From: Psococerastis gibbosa | Taxonomy: Eukaryota; Arthropoda; Insecta; Psocodea; Psocidae | DNA length: 64,000 nucleotides | Assembly: GCA_963971405.1 (NCBI GenBank) | Contig: OZ020492.1 | Location: 16,207,704 to 16,271,703, forward strand | Reading direction: 5' to 3' | In this document: positions 30,400-41,201 of the stretch, in pieces | Numbering within the stretch: the first letter of the stretch is position 1 | How the letters are laid out: the number at the start of each line of letters is the position of its first letter | Made by a program: the position numbers and the translations under genes | Notes under the pieces: generated by a model | Seen by the model: only the letters and a program-made list of their open reading frames with translations | What the model was told of the DNA's origin: nothing | Databases searched by the model: none

Positions 30400-31747
30400 G
30401 AAGATTCCAACGGTTTACTGTTTAGAAAAGTCAAGAATCAAGAATTGTGCCTATTCACAAAAAAGGCTGCAAAAAAGACCCGACAAACTATAGACCAGTC
30501 TCAATTCTCCCCGCCTTCTCCCAACTTTTCGAGAAGACACTTAATGTACAATTTCAAATGCATTTCGAAAATCACTTTATCTTCACGGAAGAGCTGTTTG
30601 GTTTTAGAAAAAAACGTAATACTGAGACTGCCATTCTTAACTTCACCAGCGATTGCTCTCATCGCTTCGTACCTCAAGAACAGAGGATCCGGACCCTATT
30701 CAGTCCCACAAGGCTCAATCCTCGGCCCACTGTATTTCATCGTCTTTACGAATGAATTACCCCGTACCCTTAAGCCCACCTTCAGCCTAATGTACGCAGA
30801 TGATTGTACATCGGTATCATCCCATAAAGTCTATTCTGAAGCAGAAGCACTAAACAAAGTGGCAAACTCCACAATCCACGAGTGGATGATCTCAAATAGG
30901 CTCACACTAAACGAAAACAAAACGGTGCTTATGACATTCTCCCTTCGAGATCTCTCTGGCATAGCTAATCCCAGTGAAGCTCGCTTGCTGGGCGTGTACC
31001 TCGATCCAACCCTAAAGTGGGACGTCCACTGCGAAAAACTGGCGAACCAATTAAGTAAAATAACTTATCTACTAAGAAATATTTCAAAATGTGTAGATGC
31101 AATGACTCTTCTCACGGCTTATTATGGGCTCTTTCACAGCCGCTTAGTTTATGCTGTGTTGGCTTGGGGACATGCCCCACTGGCCAGCCTAGCATTTAAG
31201 ATGCAGCGCAGGGCCGTTCGAATATTAGCTAAGCTTGGCTACAGAGATGACTGCCGGGAGGCCTTTGTGCAGTTAAATATACCAACTCTGTATTCCTCGT
31301 ACGCTTATAAATGTGCTGTATATGCTCACGAGCGGCCAGACCTGTACAGAACCCCCCAGCATAATCACAACACTAGATTCTTAAAAAACAGAAACGTGCA
31401 AGTCCCATACAACAGAATAAATAGAGTGAAAAATTCAACGAATTACTGGGCAGTTAAGATATACAAGGCATTTGACCAGGAAACCAGAGCTTTGCCATTA
31501 AACGCATTCAGGCCGAAGGTTAAAGAAATCCTCATAAGGAAAGCTTATACCTCTCTCTCTGACCTTTAATAGATCTTTAGCTATGTCATGAAATGAAGGT
31601 CTACTTTAAGCAGGATAGGTAGTTTAGGCAGGCTATACTGTGTGCTTTAAAATTTTGATTTTGTATTGTACTTGACGAATGTATAATTGTCTCAACAATT
31701 TTTAGCAACCTAACATTCATTAATTCATTCATTCATTCATTCATTCA
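30400..31747 (+). pseudogene. non-LTR retrotransposon reverse transcriptase, internally deleted
   Basis: Begins in one frame with VPIHKKGCKKDPTNYRPVSI, FSQLFEK and FGFRKKRNTETAI (RT fingers). Near 30650 the sequence jumps, in a different frame, to IASYLKNRGSGPYSVPQGSI-LGP, YADDCTSV (catalytic YADD) and a thumb/C-terminal region (LLGVYLDPTLKWD, LVYAVLAWGHAP, RRAVRILAKLGYRD), stop near 31569. The palm between 'TETAILNFTSD' and 'SYLKNR', about 60-70 residues with the first catalytic Asp, is missing; the deletion also shifts the frame. 3' end is an (ATTC)n microsatellite at 31711-31746. Jockey/CR1-like by motif; 5'-truncated. Confidence 0.85.
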
Positions 31748-31889
31748 AGTCTAAACATTAACTTGCGAGCAGATACCAGATGAAGTCGAGAGTAGTTGCT
31801 TTCACGCTCTCAATGCTATCATTATTTTAAATCTCTCTCTCTCTATATACATATATAGTTATTTATAGTTAAATAAATTAATTAATAAA

Positions 31890-32099
31890 TAAATAAGGAC
31901 TTTTTATTGTTTTTATTACTAAGCCAACCTAGCGGAGTTAGGGCTATAAAGCCCTCTTTTACACTCAACTAGGATGACCCGGGACCGCCTGCTTTACATG
32001 CCCTCCGAAGCATGGCCAGAAAATGTAGCCAGTGTGGGACTCGAACCAACAACGTTTCGGGTGAAAGTCAGAGTCCGTACCACCACGATACATGTCCTG
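31890..32099 (-). mobile_element. tRNA-derived SINE, copy 6
   Basis: Minus-strand copy with intact B box region (gggactcgaaccaacaacg on plus) and (taaa) tail at 31870-31895. Confidence 0.8.
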
Positions 32100-32298
32100 A
32101 CAAGTGTCCTAGTTTTGACGGTGTCGAGCACATGCATCAGTAACTCTTATTGTAACACTGTACTGTATGTGGTTAAAATGGCCTAATATAATTTCATTTC
32201 ATTTTATTTAATTTCACACGTTTCTACTGTTCCCTATTATATCCATACTTTACTTTAAATTATACAAATTGAGATTGCAGCTTAGCGTACCTAGTGAT

Positions 32299-32523
32299 CA
32301 GGCGCGGATCTACGGGCTACGGCTATAGTCCCCCCCCCCCCCCCCATTAGGGTCCTCAAAATACGTAAAACCCCACTATTTCAGTTGTATTAATTACCTA
32401 TAATATAGAACCCTTATTGCTCTGAAAATGCGTAAACCCCCAATATTTCAGCCCTATTTTTTCAAAATAAATTCAAAATGTAATCTTAGCCCCCTCCTTG
32501 GTCTCATTCTAGATCCGCGCCTG
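32299..32523. mobile_element. hAT-type MITE, GCGCGGATCTA family, perfect TSD
   Basis: 225 bp, ends CAGGCGCGGATCTACGGG and CTAGATCCGCGCCTG, exact 8-bp target duplication CTAGTGAT at 32291-32298 and 32524-32531. C16 run at 32331. Confidence 0.9.
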
Positions 32524-33175
32524 CTAGTGATCCTCAGCACAGCCTTCATAGTGTCATACAAGCAGAGAGGCCTCTCGTCGACTCGTCCAACAGCGCAGAT
32601 CCAGAGTGGGTGAGTGTGGTCTGTAGTTCGAAGCCAGAAATGTTTTTCGGGAGAGGTCTATCTGACGTCACCGGAGGTGAGGTAACCTTAATATATTTAA
32701 AACTCCATTCTATCTAGTGTACACTGCAAATATTTCGGGAAGGGCCCGGATCCCCTGGACCCCCCCCCCCCCTCTGGCTACGGCCTTGAGTGTGGTTATG
32801 TAGGGCATCGCAAGGTACGGCCTGTTTTTAGCTGATAGTAATCATTACTAGCCTACTGTTCAATGATCCATTCCACGCTACTGCTTAATTGTATTTCGCT
32901 ATCTACCAGACTGGTGTAATATACTAGCTCTGCTTGCATTGTTAATATTAGTTTGGGTTTTTCCTTAGCAGTCGCTGCCCTTGATTTATTGAAATTTTCC
33001 ATACGGGTCAGTTGTGCGGAGAATCTAATTTGGTTACTTCAAAAAACGCCTTTCACTTCAGGCATGTTTGATAATAAAAAAAAACAGTTTCTAACATGAT
33101 TTTAATAACGTCAGCCGTATTCCTGAACCATCATTATATTGCATAAGGCATTTAAATGTTTTGGTTGGACAATAC

Positions 33176-33267
33176 TTACTTACTTACTTCTTACTTCAGC
33201 CAACGCCCGTCTTTGGCTGTTCAGCCATTTGACGCCGTGCCTCCCAGTACATCCGTTGGACATCATG
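33176..33267 (-). mobile_element. 92-bp LINE 3' fragment with 13-bp TSD
   Basis: Minus translation MYWEARRQMAEQPKTGVG then stop, followed by a (TAAG)n 3' tail (plus ttacttacttacttctta). Flanked by exact direct repeats GGTTGGACAATAC (33163-33175, 33268-33280). A severely 5'-truncated retroposed LINE end. Confidence 0.8.
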
Positions 33268-33402
33268 GTTGGACAATACGATGACGTGCTTCAGAACTTG
33301 TGGGGGGTAGGAAATGTGATTGTTGATTTAATTACGGGTAGTTTTCGGGCCAAATAGGCTGAAAAGTCTCTTAAGACTCAAAAGGACAAATTAAATTATA
33401 AA

Positions 33403-33420
33403 ATGGAGCTGAAACAGATG
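33403..33420 (+). CDS. candidate small gene, exon 1
   Basis: ATG GAG CTG AAA CAG ATG followed by a strong donor GTAAGTAAA in phase 0. Alone this is weak; it is listed because it joins in frame to 34880-35050. Confidence 0.3.
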
Positions 33421-33721
33421 GTAAGTAAATTTTTCTGTGTAGCTGTAAATGTAAATTTCAAATTTCAAATTTCTTTCTGGTCAGATTTCCCGGTAGTTTT
33501 CAATTGCGTGTAAAATGATCGTACATCTTAAATGGAATTTTCAATATATTATGCGTGTGGTTTTCTGCGATAACTCAGTAAAATAAAAATAAGTACCTAA
33601 CTCACAACAGGGGCGTATCCTAATAAGCTAATAACTATAAGAACTCCAAATTACGCTCCTGAAGGTTTAGGTACCTATGAAATGAGAGTGGACTGTATGA
33701 AAATAATATGATCTGGGTAAG

Positions 33722-33778
33722 AGAATAAGAAATAAGAGAATAAGCAATAAGAGAATAAGCAATAAGAGAATAAGCCTA
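33722..33778. repeat. 17-bp tandem repeat
   Basis: 'aataagagaataagc' units repeated about 3.5 times. Confidence 0.85.
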
Positions 33779-34879
33779 CCGTACTCTGCTCACTCGGTGA
33801 AGGTGTAGTACAGTAGGTAGACCTATTATAATACGTAATGTATAGTGTGGTGCTGTAAGGTGTCTGGGTGTATGTGTTTTAAGTGAATAGGCTACGCTAC
33901 TTATCTACTGCTGGAGTCCGTGGCTTGTAAAGTATCCGCAGGAATCACAGCAGGGGCGAGCACAATAAACACTATATAATATAAAATAACACGAATGACA
34001 CTACAACCACAACTAATAAAATTCATATAATTAACAATTGGTAAATAATTAGAACCTATCGGAGCCGTTGCAATATTAAGACTAAAATGCGGGGATGAGT
34101 ACTTGAGTACCTAGCCGATTTAGGGTAAGGTACCTGCGACAACAACCCGCGACTATATTTAGCTTGTGCAATGCGAGGCATTCACGGACAATACGGTACA
34201 ATCCAGTCTTTTACCGACTGCATTACGGTACGCGGAAAATCCAAGTAACTAAACCACCAAAAATTAATATTTCCTTGTTATTATTGGGTGAATGAAATAC
34301 TTTTCAACTGTTGCTGATGATTGGAAGGGGGAGGGGGGGCCATTTTCAAATTTGGCGATTATGCATGGCTGCTTAGTTTCCTATATTACAATATATTTAA
34401 TTACCGTACTTGTATTGATCTAAATACAGACATTAAAAGGCAAAATTAAAATATCATTGGTTACGCTGCATATTGGGTGGTCCGAGCACTGAGTCTTGTA
34501 AGAAGCTCAGGTAGTTTCATTTGTTTGAATTGCATATTTCACCTTCTAACAAATAAATTCTCCTTAAAATGCTGATTCCTATTGTTACAATAATTTTGAA
34601 ATTTGGAAAAAAATGTCCTTGCTTTATCGTGTATATCAGTATTTTTTTCAGTAGTAAGTAATAATACGTAATATATAATTGTATTAATTAATTATTGAGT
34701 TGTTAAAGGTTGCTTAGCACTTTTATGTGGTCAAACCTCTTGTATACTAAATTTAATTAATATTAACATTTTTCCAGCTCCACTAACGCCTTGTTATTAC
34801 AACAATATTGATAATACCCTTATTACTAATTCTTTTTTATTTATATAAAAATATATTCACCTTTAGTTTTTAATTAAAG

Positions 34880-35050
34880 GTTGCTACCAACGTCGAATGT
34901 AAAGCTATGGAAAGTGGAATCCAAGATCATAGCCAGGAGGCGGTAGAATGTAAAGCTACGGAAAGCGGAATCCAAGACCATAGCAAGCTAAATAGCCTAC
35001 ATGAACAAAACCGGGTTGGTACTCTTGGAGGAATTTTTCCGAAAATGTAG
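34880..35050 (+). CDS. candidate small gene, exon 2 with tandem coding repeat
   Basis: Acceptor taattaaag|GTT, stop TAG at 35048. With exon 1 it gives a 62-residue protein. It contains a duplicated unit ECKAMESGIQDHS / ECKATESGIQDHS; the two DNA copies differ at three sites in this stretch, of which two are synonymous, which suggests past coding selection. Hydrophilic, no signal peptide, no known family. Odd point: the stop codon abuts a donor-like GTGAG, so the true exon end is uncertain. Could also be a chance frame over a tandem repeat. Confidence 0.3.
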   Translation, partial: VATNVECKAMESGIQDHSQEAVECKATESGIQDHSKLNSLHEQNRVGTLGGIFPKM

Positions 35051-35767
35051 GTGAGAAATTGGTTTTACGGATTTCGACAGTTGTAAAACTTTGATTTTTC
35101 AGACACATCGATATTGTTGCATATTTTTTTTTAACACATGGAGAAATATTGAGTTCCTACGCATTTCTACAATTCTGTAGAAGTTATGATTTTACCATCG
35201 AAGACCAATCGGTATTATTGCAAAAATGGAAGGCCGAAGGGATTTCATTTGAAAATTTAGGGGGTATATCAAATGGTTAACATATAAAGAATCGATAAAC
35301 TTATCAGTTTCTTCGTATCGTGCTATTTCGTGCCTTCTGCAATTAATAATCTAAGGGTGAATACAGGGACTGAGGGCTCCTGGCAGAAGAAGAACATCCT
35401 GGTTGAAAAACCTGAGGCAGTGATTTGGCAAGAGCACGACTTCACTTTTTAGAGCAGCAGTCTCCAAGGTAAAAATTGCCATGATGATCGCCAATCTTCA
35501 ATAGGAGAACGATTTAAAGTAGAAGAAGAGCTATTGCAAGCTTTGGTAATTTCGGAATACATTGTTTTTCTAATGGAAATGAAAACATGATCATACACAG
35601 GTGTATATTGGATTGCATTAGCCCTAACCATTGTTCTTGTTTGTATTTGGGAGGAGGGTTTGAGCACCCCCCCCCCTCTGCCCTTGTGGGAATCCGAAGG
35701 TAGCCATTACGCATCAAAATATGAAAACAAATTGAGGACTCCTTCGGATTACGCTTTCAACAGCTTT
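35051..35767. other. intergenic with LINE scrap
   Basis: 35450-35505 translates to RAAVSKVKIAMMIANLQ, the same end as the LINE at 21898-22308. A C10 run with flanking sequence at 35668 is MITE-like. Nothing else recognised. Confidence 0.45.
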
Positions 35768-35945
35768 ATTGCTTTCCTATTTATACGTAGTATAAGGAAA
35801 GCTTTCCGATGGTCGAAATTTTTGAATTCAGTGGATTTACATGTTTTGAGGCCCCAGCAACCCAAAAAAGTTTTTTTTAAAGAAATGTCTGTCTTTTTGT
35901 CTGTCTGTCGTTTTGCCTGTCGGTCTGTCTGCAGTAGTGTAAATA
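35768..35945 (+). mobile_element. HINE copy 7, 5' end
   Basis: Begins attgctttcctatttatacg with the hairpin 'tatacgtagtataaggaaagc', passes 'tggatttacatgttttgagg' and ends in the GTCY run gtctgtctgtcgttttgcc. Confidence 0.7.
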
Positions 35946-36043
35946 ACTTTTGCTGCGCCCCCCCCCCCCCGCAAGACCTTTGGTGCGCCCTAACTTGTCG
36001 TATTGTTTTATCTTTGTTATAAGTGATAGTCAATAGTGGAGTG

Positions 36044-36600
36044 CAAGGCCGTAGCCAGGATTTTTTACGGGGGTGGCTGTGATCCTATCTAGTGTATTCT
36101 TAAGAGGTTATAGTACTACTCGTAGGCTATATATGATAGCATACGCACGTAAAATGCTAATTTAGTGGAGACAGCCGGAGAACATTTTGTGGATATGCGT
36201 TATGATACCATTACGACGGCTTAGATTTTATAGAAATAATATTGTACGTAGAGGGGGCCTGGGAGTCTCCCCCGGCGAAAAAAATTGAAAATATGAGTGT
36301 AATATAGTTGGCTTTTACTCATTTTAACAGCAGTAAAGTATAGATTTTTACAAAACTTACAAAGGAATGCTTATTGATATTGCAGCAAACAGGGGGGCCC
36401 GGGGGTCTCCCCCGGGGGGGATTTTTTGAAAAAATAGGCCCGAAATAGTGGGGTTTTACGATTTTAATAGCAGTAAAGCTTATAATTTACAAAGGAAGAC
36501 ATATTCATGTTACCATACTAAATGCATTTAATTCTCAACTTTTCATTTCGGTGGGGGGAGGGGGCTGCAGCCCAATGAGCCCCCCTTGCCTACGGTCTTG
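36044..36600. mobile_element. hAT-type non-autonomous element, 557 bp
   Basis: Ends CAAGGCCGTAGCCAGG and GCCTACGGTCTTG, flanked by GTGGAGTG / GTGGAATG (7 of 8). Interior repeats 'gggggtctcccccgg' blocks also found at 5080 and 24480. Confidence 0.8.
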
Positions 36601-36937
36601 GTGGAATGGGAAGAAAAATATTGTAGTATAAATAATAAAATAATAATGGAAAACGTACCAGCCGCTGTCTGGTTTTGTTGGTACCTAGTGCATTCTGCCG
36701 CCACTGATGAAGCGCAGGATTGGCGAGAAAGATAATTTTTAGCTTTAAAGGAGATGAAGTTCCTAATTTCATAATTATAGTCAACATGGATAACAAATTG
36801 ATATTTAATATTTTTATTAATTACCGTACGTAGATTTCTATAGGTAAATTATCTTATTATTTTTGGGGACAGAAGTGCGCCCCCAGCGATGGTGCGCCCC
36901 CCGCACCGCGGGGGTTGCGGGGGTGTTATTTACGCCA

Positions 36938-37130
36938 CTGTCTGTCTGTCGTTCTGTCTGTCGGTCTGTCTGTCGTTCTGTCTGTTCGTCGGTTTTTTTG
37001 CAAACTACTTTGTGGACTTGAATGAAATTTAGCATTTATGTTTAGAAAAATCATACCTGGGGACCATTTTATTTTATTTTGGGCTAACTCAATTTTGTGG
37101 GGTTAATCCTCAGAAAACTCCTAAAAAGGC
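36938..37130 (+). mobile_element. HINE copy 8, interior fragment
   Basis: GTCY run ctgtctgtcgttctgtctg followed by 'gaatgaaatttagcat' and 'tgggctaactcaattt'; both ends missing. Confidence 0.65.
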
Positions 37131-37384
37131 TACAAAAATGTAGCCTACCCAACCACGATAGGATGGCACTTGGAACACTTTGTTTATTTTAAAACTTGCA
37201 TAAACCGCGAACATCAAGTTTATTCGATTTTTATAAGTGTTCCAAGTGCCATCCTATATCCTGGTCGGGTAGTACGTACAATTAAAATAAATAGTGTAAG
37301 CACTAGAATAATTATTATCCATTTATTCATTCACATTATATTGCAGTATTATATGGAGTATATAACACTGACCTTAAATTAACT

Positions 37385-37622
37385 TTTGGTTGAAGTTATA
37401 AACGAAATTAAAGGATATATAAAAACTGGACATGGCGGGACTCGAACCCACGATCTACGCTAAACCGCTCGACCACAAGCCCGTTATAAGTAGAGGATAT
37501 ACATCAGCTGTGCTTATGCGGGCTTGTGGTCGAGGGGTTAAGACGACGCCTCGGTTAGGCGTAGATCGTGGGTTCGAGTCCCGCCAAGCCCAGTTTTTCC
37601 TTTAACTTCGTTTATGTATTCA
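37385..37622. mobile_element. palindromic element with tRNA-like arms
   Basis: Arms 37385-37483 (minus) and 37520-37622 (plus) are inverted copies of a tRNA-like sequence plus 3' flank ('ccagtttttcctttaacttcg' versus its complement). Similar palindromes occur at 39965-40135 and 60447-60672. Left flank 'tattatatggagtatataac' is also shared with 60395-60415. Confidence 0.7.
37520..37592 (+). tRNA. tRNA-like sequence (probably repeat-borne pseudo-tRNA)
   Basis: 73 nt that folds as a full cloverleaf: acceptor GGGCTTG/CAAGCCC, a D arm like those of Leu/Ser tRNAs (TGGTCGAGGGGTTAAGAC), anticodon stem ACGCC/GGCGT, T arm GTGGG-TTCGAGT-CCCGC, discriminator A, then TTTTT. The anticodon loop TCGGTTA lacks U33 and has U37, which argues against a working tRNA. 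It is one arm of a repeat family, so a retained Pol III promoter is more likely than a tRNA. Confidence 0.45.
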
Positions 37623-37950
37623 CCATTATTTATTTCTCAAGAGTGTCCGAAGTCGATTGCCGTAGCAAATTTGATTTATTAAAAGAATCTGAGCGGGTAC
37701 CCCTGCTATTAGGAAAGGAAAATCCGCCATCAATAGGGTAGATAATCTAGGCTAGTGATGAGTGGTTTGCATGCTTACGCAATGCATTTTATTTGAGTGA
37801 AAGGGGGTGTGGACATACTCAATTTGGGGCCCTTTGTGCTCGTACCCAGCCCTTAACTGATATGCATCACATCATTATTGTGTGTCCATCAAATTGCTTC
37901 GTTGTGTTCCTGCGTGTAAACTTGATTGAGTACAATCTTCTTTTTTTAAA

Positions 37951-38340
37951 GAATGAGGGATAACTTAAGAGGAGGAAAATTAGCACCCCAAAATTTGTTG
38001 TTTTCATTGATTTTTTATTTTTTCATTAATTAACAAACCAAGTTATTAAAGATTTGGCTCATGTAAGTTGTAGAAGACTACTTCATGCATCATATAACTG
38101 GAAATATTACATTTTTGGCACCTTAGTTCTTTCATAAAAACCAGAGGGGACTAAACGTTCGCGTAATCTGGGATTTTTGGAAAAACTACAAAACTGAAAA
38201 GTAAAAATAAACGATTATATGATGCACTAAGAAGTCTTCTTCAACTTACATGAGCCAAATTTTTAATAACTTGCTGAATTAATTAAATAAAAAAAAATAA
38301 AACAATTTTGGGGTGCCAATTTTCTGCTTAGCATATTCTC
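37951..38340. mobile_element. 390-bp foldback element
   Basis: Arms of about 170 bp: 'aaatttggctcatgtaagttg' region at 38053 pairs with caacttacatgagccaaat at 38243, and 'gcaccccaaaattt' with 'aattttggggtgcc'. Confidence 0.7.
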
Positions 38341-38811
38341 AAAAGCGAATTATTGGAGTAGGCCTACCCCCCCCCCCCCCCACGAAGCGTTTTTTGTACA
38401 GTCGATTTCCATATGAAATATCGATCGTTTAACAGTAAAAATATTCAATATAATTATTGTATATGTATTGTATATATTGTATTGTATATTGTATGTCATA
38501 CAATGTATATGACTATATGGCGGGGCGAATAAGCAAATAAGCAATAAGCTAAATAAGCAACCACTGGTAAGGCACTCTTTTGTCCTGGGGTTTGGCAATG
38601 GCATATTATGGGGATTCTGAAGTACGGTGTATCTACATTTCTACGATTTCCGCATTTTTTTTTTTTTTTTAAAGAAAAGGTTAATCGCATACAAACAATT
38701 CAATGAATGTATCCGAATAATAACCTCTTCTGTCGCCTCTGTAGGTAATACCTGTGTTGAGTTACGACAGGTCACCGATCACATGCTGTGTAGAGACTAG
38801 CACAAGTACGA

Positions 38812-39842
38812 AGAACCGGTCCGAGTTTACTCGAACATGCTTTCCAATTTATCAACATTAGTAGATAGCGAATATGAGTAATATCATGGTAAATAATTTT
38901 CCAATGGTTAAATTTCCGATATCTCGGGGGAGGGGGGGGGGGTTGTCCACCTGACGTCACTGGAAGTGAGGTAAATTTTAGATAGGTCAGACAAACATAT
39001 TAATTACCACACAGCAATAATGGCAGGGCACGCAATGCATTTGAGCGCGAATTCTTAATCATTTTTTCAAAAACTTTTTTGTGCAAAACCAAATATTTTT
39101 TTGGAAAAGCAACCTATCCGGTTTCATTACTCAATTTAACACCTAAAACATGCCTGAAGGTAGAAATCATCAATAGAAAGGTTTCGCAAAAAAAATATTT
39201 TTTAGTCATTTTTCATTAAAATGTAGTTATTTTTATTTGTTCACCCCCAGAAGCAAACTATCAAGGGGCAAGCGAGCCCCCTCATTTTGTCAACATTAAT
39301 AACGACTACAATATATGAGAATTTAAAAGAAACCGTTGGAGCCGTTTTTGAGAAATAATGTTTTTAGACGTTTTTTGGAGGTTTTTGAGAATAAAACCCC
39401 CCTAAATTGAGTTAGCCCCAAATAAAAAAAATAGTCCCGAGGTATGATTTTTGTAAACCTACATGCCAAATTCCACCCAAATTCACCGAGTAGTTTGCCC
39501 GGAAATCGATGAACAGACAGACCGACAGACCGACAGACCGACAGACCCACAGACCGACAGACCGACAAACCGACAGACCGACAAACCGACAGACCGACAG
39601 ACCGACAGACCTACAGACAAACCTACATGCCAAATTTCATCGAAATCCATCGAGTAGTTTGCCCGGAAATCAATGAACAGACAGGCAGAGCGACAGACAG
39701 ACAGACAGACAGACAGACACTTCGTAAAAACCACTTTTTTGGGTTCCTGGGACCTCAAAACGTGTAAATCCGTTGAATTCTCGGAATCGAAAATTTCGAC
39801 CGTCACAAAGCTTTCCTTATACTACGTATAAATTGGAAAGCA
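38812..39842 (-). mobile_element. HINE copy 9, complete, expanded GTCY array
   Basis: Both ends present (AGAACCGGTCCGAG...; ...TTGGAAAGCAA). The GTCY microsatellite is expanded and partly duplicated at 39514-39720. Apparent Ser/Val/Cys/Arg-rich frames here are microsatellite translation, not genes. Confidence 0.8.
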
Positions 39843-39964
39843 ACAAGCTACCATTATGCCATCGAAGTCCTTATTATCGCCAATCTTCGATAGAAGAGGC
39901 ATTCGATGGAGAAAGAATATGGTATAGGTACATACACTAATACTGGCATTAAACTAACTAAGGT

Positions 39965-40135
39965 TGAAGAGGAAACCTCTTCGTTAGAGCCGAAATTAGA
40001 AGATCTGGAAAATTTTTACCGGGATTACAACCCACGATCTATGCCTCTAGACGTAAAGACGTTGCCCCGATCGTGGGTTCGAATCCCGCCAAGTCCAGAA
40101 ATTTTCTAGAACCTCTAAGTTCGGTCAAAATATCC
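39965..40135. mobile_element. palindromic tRNA-like element, copy 2
   Basis: Left arm 'ccgaaattagaagatctgg' with reversed T-arm; right arm gatcgtgggttcgaatcccg then 'gtccagaaattttctag'. Same family as 37385. Confidence 0.65.
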
Positions 40136-40291
40136 GTTAAATTAAAAGGAATGCTCCTCTATAGTCTACACATTCCGAAACGATTCATGACATGTTGCCT
40201 TCACTATACCATTTTCCATGAATTCAGAAATGAGACTAAATTTCTGTCGCCGTTCAGTTTCACGGAAAACTAAAACTACAATATACATATA

Positions 40292-40328
40292 CGGCTTAGT
40301 AATAGAAACAATAAAAAGTCCTTATTTA
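40292..40328 (+). mobile_element. SINE tail fragment
   Basis: cttagtaatagaaacaataa then agtccttatttatgg: only the 3' tail of the B-box SINE. Confidence 0.5.
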
Positions 40329-40356
40329 TGGACCGAATCTTTATAACTTAAATAAA

Positions 40357-41201
40357 AGAACCGGTCCGGGTTTACTCGAACATGCTTTCCAATTTATCAA
40401 AATTAGTAGATAGAGAAAATGAGTAATTACATGGTAAATAATTTTCCTCTAGTTAAATTTCCGATATCTCGGGGGAGGGGGGGGGGTGTCCACCTGACGT
40501 CACTGGAGGTGAGGTAAATTCTAGATAGGTCAGACCAACACATTACCACACTTCAATAATGGCAGGGCATGCATTTCAGCTCGAATTTTCAATCATTTTT
40601 TCAAAAACAAATTTTTTGCACAAAACTAAATAGTTTTTTTAGGAAAGCAACCTGTCCGGTTTCGTTACTCAATTTAACACCTAAAACATGCCTGAAGGTA
40701 GAAATCATGGATAGAAAGGTTTCGCAGAAAAATTATTCTTTAGTCATTTTTCTTTCAAATTTAGTTCTTTTTATTTTTTTTTACCCCCAGAAGAAAACTA
40801 TCAAGGGGCAAAATTGTCAGTTGGTCAAAATTAATAACGACTACAATATATGTGCATTTAAAAGAAATTGTTGAAGCCGTTTTGGAGAAATAATGTTTTT
40901 AGACGTTTTCTTTGGAGTAATTTGAAAATAAAACCCCCCTAAATTGAGTTAGCCCAAAATAAAAAAAATTGTCCCGAGGTATGATTTTTGTGAACCTACA
41001 TGCCGAATTTCATCAAAATCGACCGAGTATTTTGCCCGGAAATCGACGCACAGAGAGAGCGACAGACAGACAGACATTTCGTAAAAACCACTTTTTTTTT
41101 TGTTCCTGGGACCTGAAACGTGTAAATCCGTTGAAATCTCGGAATCGAACATTTCGACCATCACAAAGCATTCCTTATACTACGTATAAATTGGAAAGCA
41201 A
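40357..41201 (-). mobile_element. HINE copy 10, complete
   Basis: 845 bp, both termini intact, 3' hairpin slightly altered (CCGGGTTTACTCG). Confidence 0.8.

Noticed and set aside
33722-33778. CRISPR-like direct repeats
   Set aside because: Units are contiguous with no spacers, in a eukaryotic sequence; a simple tandem repeat.
37427-37483. Second tRNA gene on the minus strand
   Set aside because: The anticodon stem is deleted and it is the inverted arm of a repeat, so not a working tRNA.
39323-39806. Overlapping open frames rich in Ser/Val/Cys/Arg or Asp/Arg/Gln/Thr
   Set aside because: They are translations of the GTCY microsatellite inside a HINE copy; the same happens at 35880, 36930, 41040 and 45150.
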